Assembly: GCF_002878395.1 (NCBI RefSeq)
Contig: NC_061120.1
Coordinates: forward strand, 113,835,212 to 113,899,211
Origin: Capsicum annuum
Taxonomy: Eukaryota > Streptophyta > Magnoliopsida > Solanales > Solanaceae
Direction: 5' to 3'
DNA: 64,000 bases
Below, in pieces: positions 59,601-64,000 of this stretch (position 1 is its first letter; the number at the start of each line of letters is the position of its first letter). The position numbers and the translations under genes are program-made. The notes below the pieces were generated by a model that saw only the letters and a list, made by a program, of their open reading frames with translations, was not told where the DNA came from and did not search any database.

Positions 59601-61280
59601 TGCAACCAAGTCAAGAATGAAAATTATGAATGAGTTGGATAAATTCCGACTCCGAGTGTATGAAAGTTCTACACTTTACAAGGAAAGGATGAAGCTTTAT
59701 CATGATTGCAAAATTAGGAAAATAATCTTCAAAAAAGGTGACTAGGTATTGCTCTAAACTCAAGGCTTAGATTATTCCCAGGAAAGTTGAGGTCAAAATA
59801 GTATGGTCCATTCATGCTTACAAAAGTTCATCCCTATGGTGCTTTAGAGCTGAAGAGGGATGGTGAAGCCCCGATTAAGGTAAACGGGGAAAGAGTAAAA
59901 CACTATATGGGAAATTATGAAGAAGTGAATGACTTTTTTAAAATTGACCTGGTGAGGACTGAGTAGCCAAGGAAATTACATTGTGAAGAAACGTTAAATC
60001 AAGCACTACATAAGATGTAAACTGTGTTTTTGTACTTATTTAGTTATAGGTTAATATGTTCGTTCAGTGTGTAGGGCTAAAAAGTACAAAAAATATCTAG
60101 AAAGTTCAAAAAGGGTGGTCATATAGACACTTTATGAGTCGTATCTAGATGGTATAACTCGTGAGTAGGAGTTGATTGGACCTGGGAGACAAAGAAGAAT
60201 TAGGTAAAAGTTTTTAGAGTGGATATGACTCTCAGAATGATTCATATCCTCAAGGTGTGACTCATAATATTGAATCGTATCGACTCCTAAACATAGGTAA
60301 GGTTCCAGGTCTATACAAGTTAAGTAAAAGATCCATAATTTGGCCCAACACTTGATTTAAATAGAAATAGGGCACCCATCGGGTACCCGATACCAAAAAT
60401 GCACCCACTACCATTTCTACTCGAATTCAATCTTTCAAAATCACGAAATTATTTGAAAACAAATTAAATCAACTACCAATTTTCTCGATTCTCCATCTTA
60501 CATGAACTTAACTGAGAATTTAGGCAAGAATAAGTGGACACTTAAGGAAATTACTTTCTCATCATTTCAAGTAAGTTTGAATGTAAATCCCTGTTATTTC
60601 ATGTTGGACTTATAAATACGAGTGGTTTCTAACTTGCTTTGAATTGCTATTGCTTGATAGTTAAATTTTAAAACCTTAGTTCTTACTTTTAGGTTAAAAT
60701 TGGGATATTAGGAGTACACTAGAATTATGGTGTGTTATTGTGTGTTGTTTTGACTGGAAATGAGTGATGTTATTGCATAAATTAGTTGGTATTTTGGAGT
60801 TAAACTTTAAAGTTAGACTTTTATATTGCAGTGGATACAAGTCTTCTAACGACTCTTACCCACCAGTAACAGGGTCATAATAAGACTCGCACCCACTAAC
60901 AACATGGAAATCTAACAAATTTAATGTTTTGGAAAGGATACGACTTTCCTAAACAAGTCATACACATTACATATGACTCGTATGCTAAGATCGTACATAC
61001 CTGGGAAGAATAATGCTTCGTAAAATGTTTTTTGATCTGCTTACAACTGTTGGTAATTAGTTGTACCTTGTCGGTATGACTGGTTAGAAGGAGTCATAAG
61101 CAGAATAAAGAGTAATTTTTCAATTACTATGTAGGATAAGACTCATTCATATGAGTCATACCCAGTCGATACAACCTATACCCCACAATTGTACGCTGAG
61201 CAAAACATGCAAATTGAACTTTTGTTTCTTATTTTTTTTTTATTTCTTTAGTTACTAATTAGTATGTAATTTCATATACC
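59601..61280 (+). other. Post-integrase and spacer region of the Athila element
   Basis: Contains the integrase C-terminal remains (to about 59965) and then non-coding spacer with repeated GTATGACTC/GAGTCATAC motifs (60130-60300 and 60830-61170). No gene. Confidence 0.55.
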
Positions 61281-63500
61281 ATGACTCCGAAGAATACATC
61301 CGCTACTACGAAAATACCCTAAGAGGTCAAAATAAAGGTATCAGAGTGTAGTTTGGAATCACTTGGGTTTGAGTTTACTCTATCATCTGATAGTAGCGGT
61401 GACCTACATGAGGGCCCAACAAAGGAAAGGTTGCCCCAAAAGGATAGAAAGATGATAAGGGGAAGAAGGTTGCTCTCCTGGAGGAAACACCTTCACGAGG
61501 TCTATGAAGAAATAACATACCTGTCTTTCCTCTGCATACACGACAACCTTTTAATGTCAATGATTATGCTGGGTCCAGTTTGGACTAAGCTAGTTTTTAG
61601 AATTCCTATAGTTTAAAAGTGGTCGAGGATACCCTAATTAATTGATAGGATTCTCTACTTGTATTTACCACTACTACGGTGCCCATCATTGAATGATGGG
61701 GGTACCTCAGAAAGTAGAAGACTTTTACCACTAGATTGAGCAGACCTTAGGTTGGTAAGATAAAATAGGTGTTATATCCATAGTGAAGATTGACGAGTAC
61801 TAGGATGTCAGAGATCCCTAGGTTCGAGAAGCATTTCAGGGAATATGAGTTTGACTAGAAGATAAGAGAACTCGAGAAATATAGTGAGGTGCTGGAATGA
61901 GAATTTTATATGACATACAAAGGAGAACTGCAGTGACAATATCTATAGGGCCAACTATGCAAAAGAGGTGATCCTATTGATTCTTTTACTATTCGGGGAG
62001 CACCGGTGGACATTTCACTGCGTATTATTAGTAGGTTCTTATGTGGACTAGAGTATTATCCTCCGGTTAATACTAAGAAGATGAACTATCGGATGGAATA
62101 AATGAGAAAATTAACTCAAAGGGTGTTGGGTTTGGAGGAAAAGATGGAATTTTTTAGATGGATTATGGAGTGGATAGCTTCAACTGGACTAAATGTGGTA
62201 TGGGTAGTAAGAGTACTAGGGCGGTTTCCTAAAAGATTTAGAAGAATACCCTCGACTTTAAGGGTAAGGCATGGTGGACATTATCCCGACACAGGCTAGT
62301 CCAACCATGGGAGATCATATTCTAAGTCTAGTTTGGGAAGCCATGATAGCTGGATTCATAGCCGGTTAGGAGTTTGATGTTGTTGAATTCTTAGTTTAAG
62401 AGTTAAGTAACCAATTTGTAGGAGGTAACAAGTCTTTATTGGCATATCCTTGCATGATCACATAGATATGCTAGGCTACGAAAGTGCAAGAACTCCCTAG
62501 TATTGATGAGATATTAGAAGATATGAACACTACTGACTTTAGCCTAATTCAAGATATAGACAACTCTTTGGCCCAATAGACAAGGTAGACAACTGATTTG
62601 ATGAAATATATGTTCCGACAGAGCGGTCAGGTTGAGACTGCCGAGGCAGCTAAGATAGGTGAGTAGACAGAGACTATGCAGACTGATAGAATAAGCACTT
62701 TGATTTCTTCTTCTCCGGTCCATTCTGTGTCACCTAAGCCACAAGGAATTCCTTCTAGACTTGTTATCATTTAACAGGTTGTGTGGATAGAGGTTATGAC
62801 CAGGTTAGCCATAGTGTAGGCAAAAGTGAGTCATATGAAAGGGGGCGTGAATCCCTAGCTTGATACACAGTTCGCAAACCATGATAGATGGGTTAGGGAA
62901 AGACTTGGTATATTTGAATCGATGATTACTTGAAAATTTAGTGGTGGTAAGACACTCTATATTACAGAGATAAAGACGAAAGTAACTAAAATAAAGAAGG
63001 TGGTGCATACGCTATATAATAGACTGGTGACTACTGAGCTCGTGATTGAGATAGTGGTTCCCACTGTTAATGTTCCTAATATTTGAGCTATTCTGGAGCT
63101 GAGAGTTAAGAATACTTGAGAATAAAAGTGAAAGAGAAAAAATAAAAAGGGTGAAGACACAAAGGCTGAGAAGAAGGCCATAGCAGAAGGCATATAGGAT
63201 GAGTTAGACCGAAAGTCGAGGTTCTTTAGAGATGGTAGTTTAAGACCATCTGTTATTGATGCTAAGGGGGATAATGTTGTTCCCCTGACTATTGTTTCTA
63301 ATTCAGTCCCTGTAGCTAATGGGATGATTATTGATGATAGTAGACCCTACCTGAGGGCCCACATGCTGAAATAGTGGAGACGACCCCTTGGGTGCCCATG
63401 TATAAGCTTTCACCCTTACTTTACATTTTCTTATCACTGGGGATAGTTCTAGGATTTTCAGTTGGGGTGGGGGTAAATTTGATTCTAAATTTCTGGGAGT
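61281..63500 (+). pseudogene. Env-position ORF region of the Athila element
   Basis: A possible start MTPKNTSATTKIP at 61281 is followed by broken frames. One is open at 61353-61616 (LESLGF, SDSSGDLHEG). Near 61975-62300 DPIDSFTIRGAPVDIS and MRKLTQRVLGLEEKM resemble the plant transposon-protein-like domain often found downstream of pol in these elements. I see no signal peptide or membrane segment that would support an envelope protein. Confidence 0.45.
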
Positions 63501-64000
63501 CGTTGAAAATTATACGTAACTAAAAGTTTGTTATGACTTGCAGGTTTGGTGCGACAAGGTGCTGAGGTAGGGAGAAAATCAGCACCTATGATAGAAGATT
63601 GGTTTTATTTATTTTTGAGGTATTTTAAAAAAATATATTTGTAATGAATTGTGATTTTTGAACTGATTTAGAAATTTAGGAACAATTATAGATTTGAAAT
63701 GATTATGTTGAATATTTGTGTTTAGTGAAATTTGGTCAAAATGTTGAAACCCCTTCTAAAATATTTGTGTTGTGTGATGTGTAGGTGTGTGAAACTATTG
63801 TGACTCTGATAATGACATTAGGATTAGGTATAAAACAAAATTAGGGTAAACGGTTGAATACCTAGATAAGTAGGACTTAGCAATGCAACCTTATGTAAGT
63901 GTGTGTGAGGTATTACTGAGTTCCCGGTATGTCAGAATCTAGAGCTTGCCTGGTTACTGAGTCAAATAGAAGATGATCATAGGACCTTTTTTTATAAGTA
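63501..64000. other. Unassigned 3' part of the Athila element
   Basis: AT-rich with no ORF and no recognised LTR edge. It is probably the untranslated region before the 3' LTR. Confidence 0.35.

Larger units (their letters stand above)
52742..64000 (+). mobile_element. Athila-type Ty3/gypsy element, degenerate, continues past the window
   Basis: Order on the plus strand: 5' LTR (52742-about 54288), tRNA-Asp-like PBS, gag, protease, RT, RNase H, integrase, spacer, then an env-position ORF region. The order and the motif content are those of the Athila lineage. The 3' LTR lies outside. There are stops throughout. Confidence 0.87.

Noticed and set aside
1..64000. CRISPR arrays, tRNA or rRNA genes, bacterial operons
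   Set aside because: No spaced direct repeats, cloverleaf sequences or ribosomal motifs were seen; gene structure is eukaryotic.

Overview
The window is nuclear plant DNA, almost certainly from a Solanaceae genome. The evidence is plant introns and pseudo-exons, Athila and chromovirus Ty3/gypsy elements, a plant L1-type LINE, Solanaceae-style LTRs, and a caulimovirid endogenous pararetrovirus (EPRV) of the solendovirus type. I see no intact host gene, tRNA, rRNA or CRISPR array.

Region 1 (1-1352) carries a decayed dynamin-related protein 1 (DRP1-like) gene fragment with recognisable exons and splice sites but several frameshifts. Region 2 (1353-18283) is a block of integrated pararetrovirus DNA: a tiny plus-strand scrap, a minus-strand copy of about 7.4 kb, and a plus-strand copy of about 9.5 kb. 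The last two are joined head to head at 8812/8813 with no spacer. The viral gene order, read in the viral sense, is: promoter-like region, a chain of small overlapping ORFs (called here A1, B1-A2, D and B2), the tRNA-Met primer-binding site lying inside the B2 reading frame, ORF1, ORF2 (coat protein with CCHC knuckle), ORF3 (movement protein, two protease-like domains, reverse transcriptase, RNase H) and ORF4 (transactivator/inclusion-body type). Copy 2 covers slightly more than one genome circle; with its inserted hAT-type MITE removed, the circle is about 8.65 kb. Both copies are broken by many independent stops, frameshifts and deletions. Region 3 (18284-20700) has a SINA-type E3 ubiquitin ligase pseudo-exon on the minus strand, then DNA I cannot assign.

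Region 4 (20700-46540) is layered LTR retrotransposon debris: a chromodomain fragment plus a 2.5 kb LTR, unassigned LTR-like DNA, a MITE-like element of about 1 kb with G-rich runs, and a degenerate minus-strand chromovirus (about 30687-46536). Nested in that chromovirus is an internally deleted, gag-only LTR element (38743-44443) with a perfect 5-bp target duplication. Region 5 (46540-52741) is a plant L1 LINE interrupted by an LTR, with a tandem duplication of about 3.15 kb of the LINE/LTR junction. Region 6 (52742-64000) is a degenerate Athila-type Ty3/gypsy element with 5' LTR, tRNA-Asp-type PBS, gag, protease, RT, RNase H, integrase and an env-position ORF region; it runs off the window.

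The insertions can be ordered in time. The MITE at 12570 postdates the virus, because the matching site in the other viral copy is empty. The gag-only element postdates the outer chromovirus. The Athila element appears to have cut into the second unit of the LINE/LTR duplication. The features most worth a second look are the inverted viral pair and the viral small-ORF chain, which is duplicated, overlaps by ATGA stop-starts, and reads across the primer-binding site.
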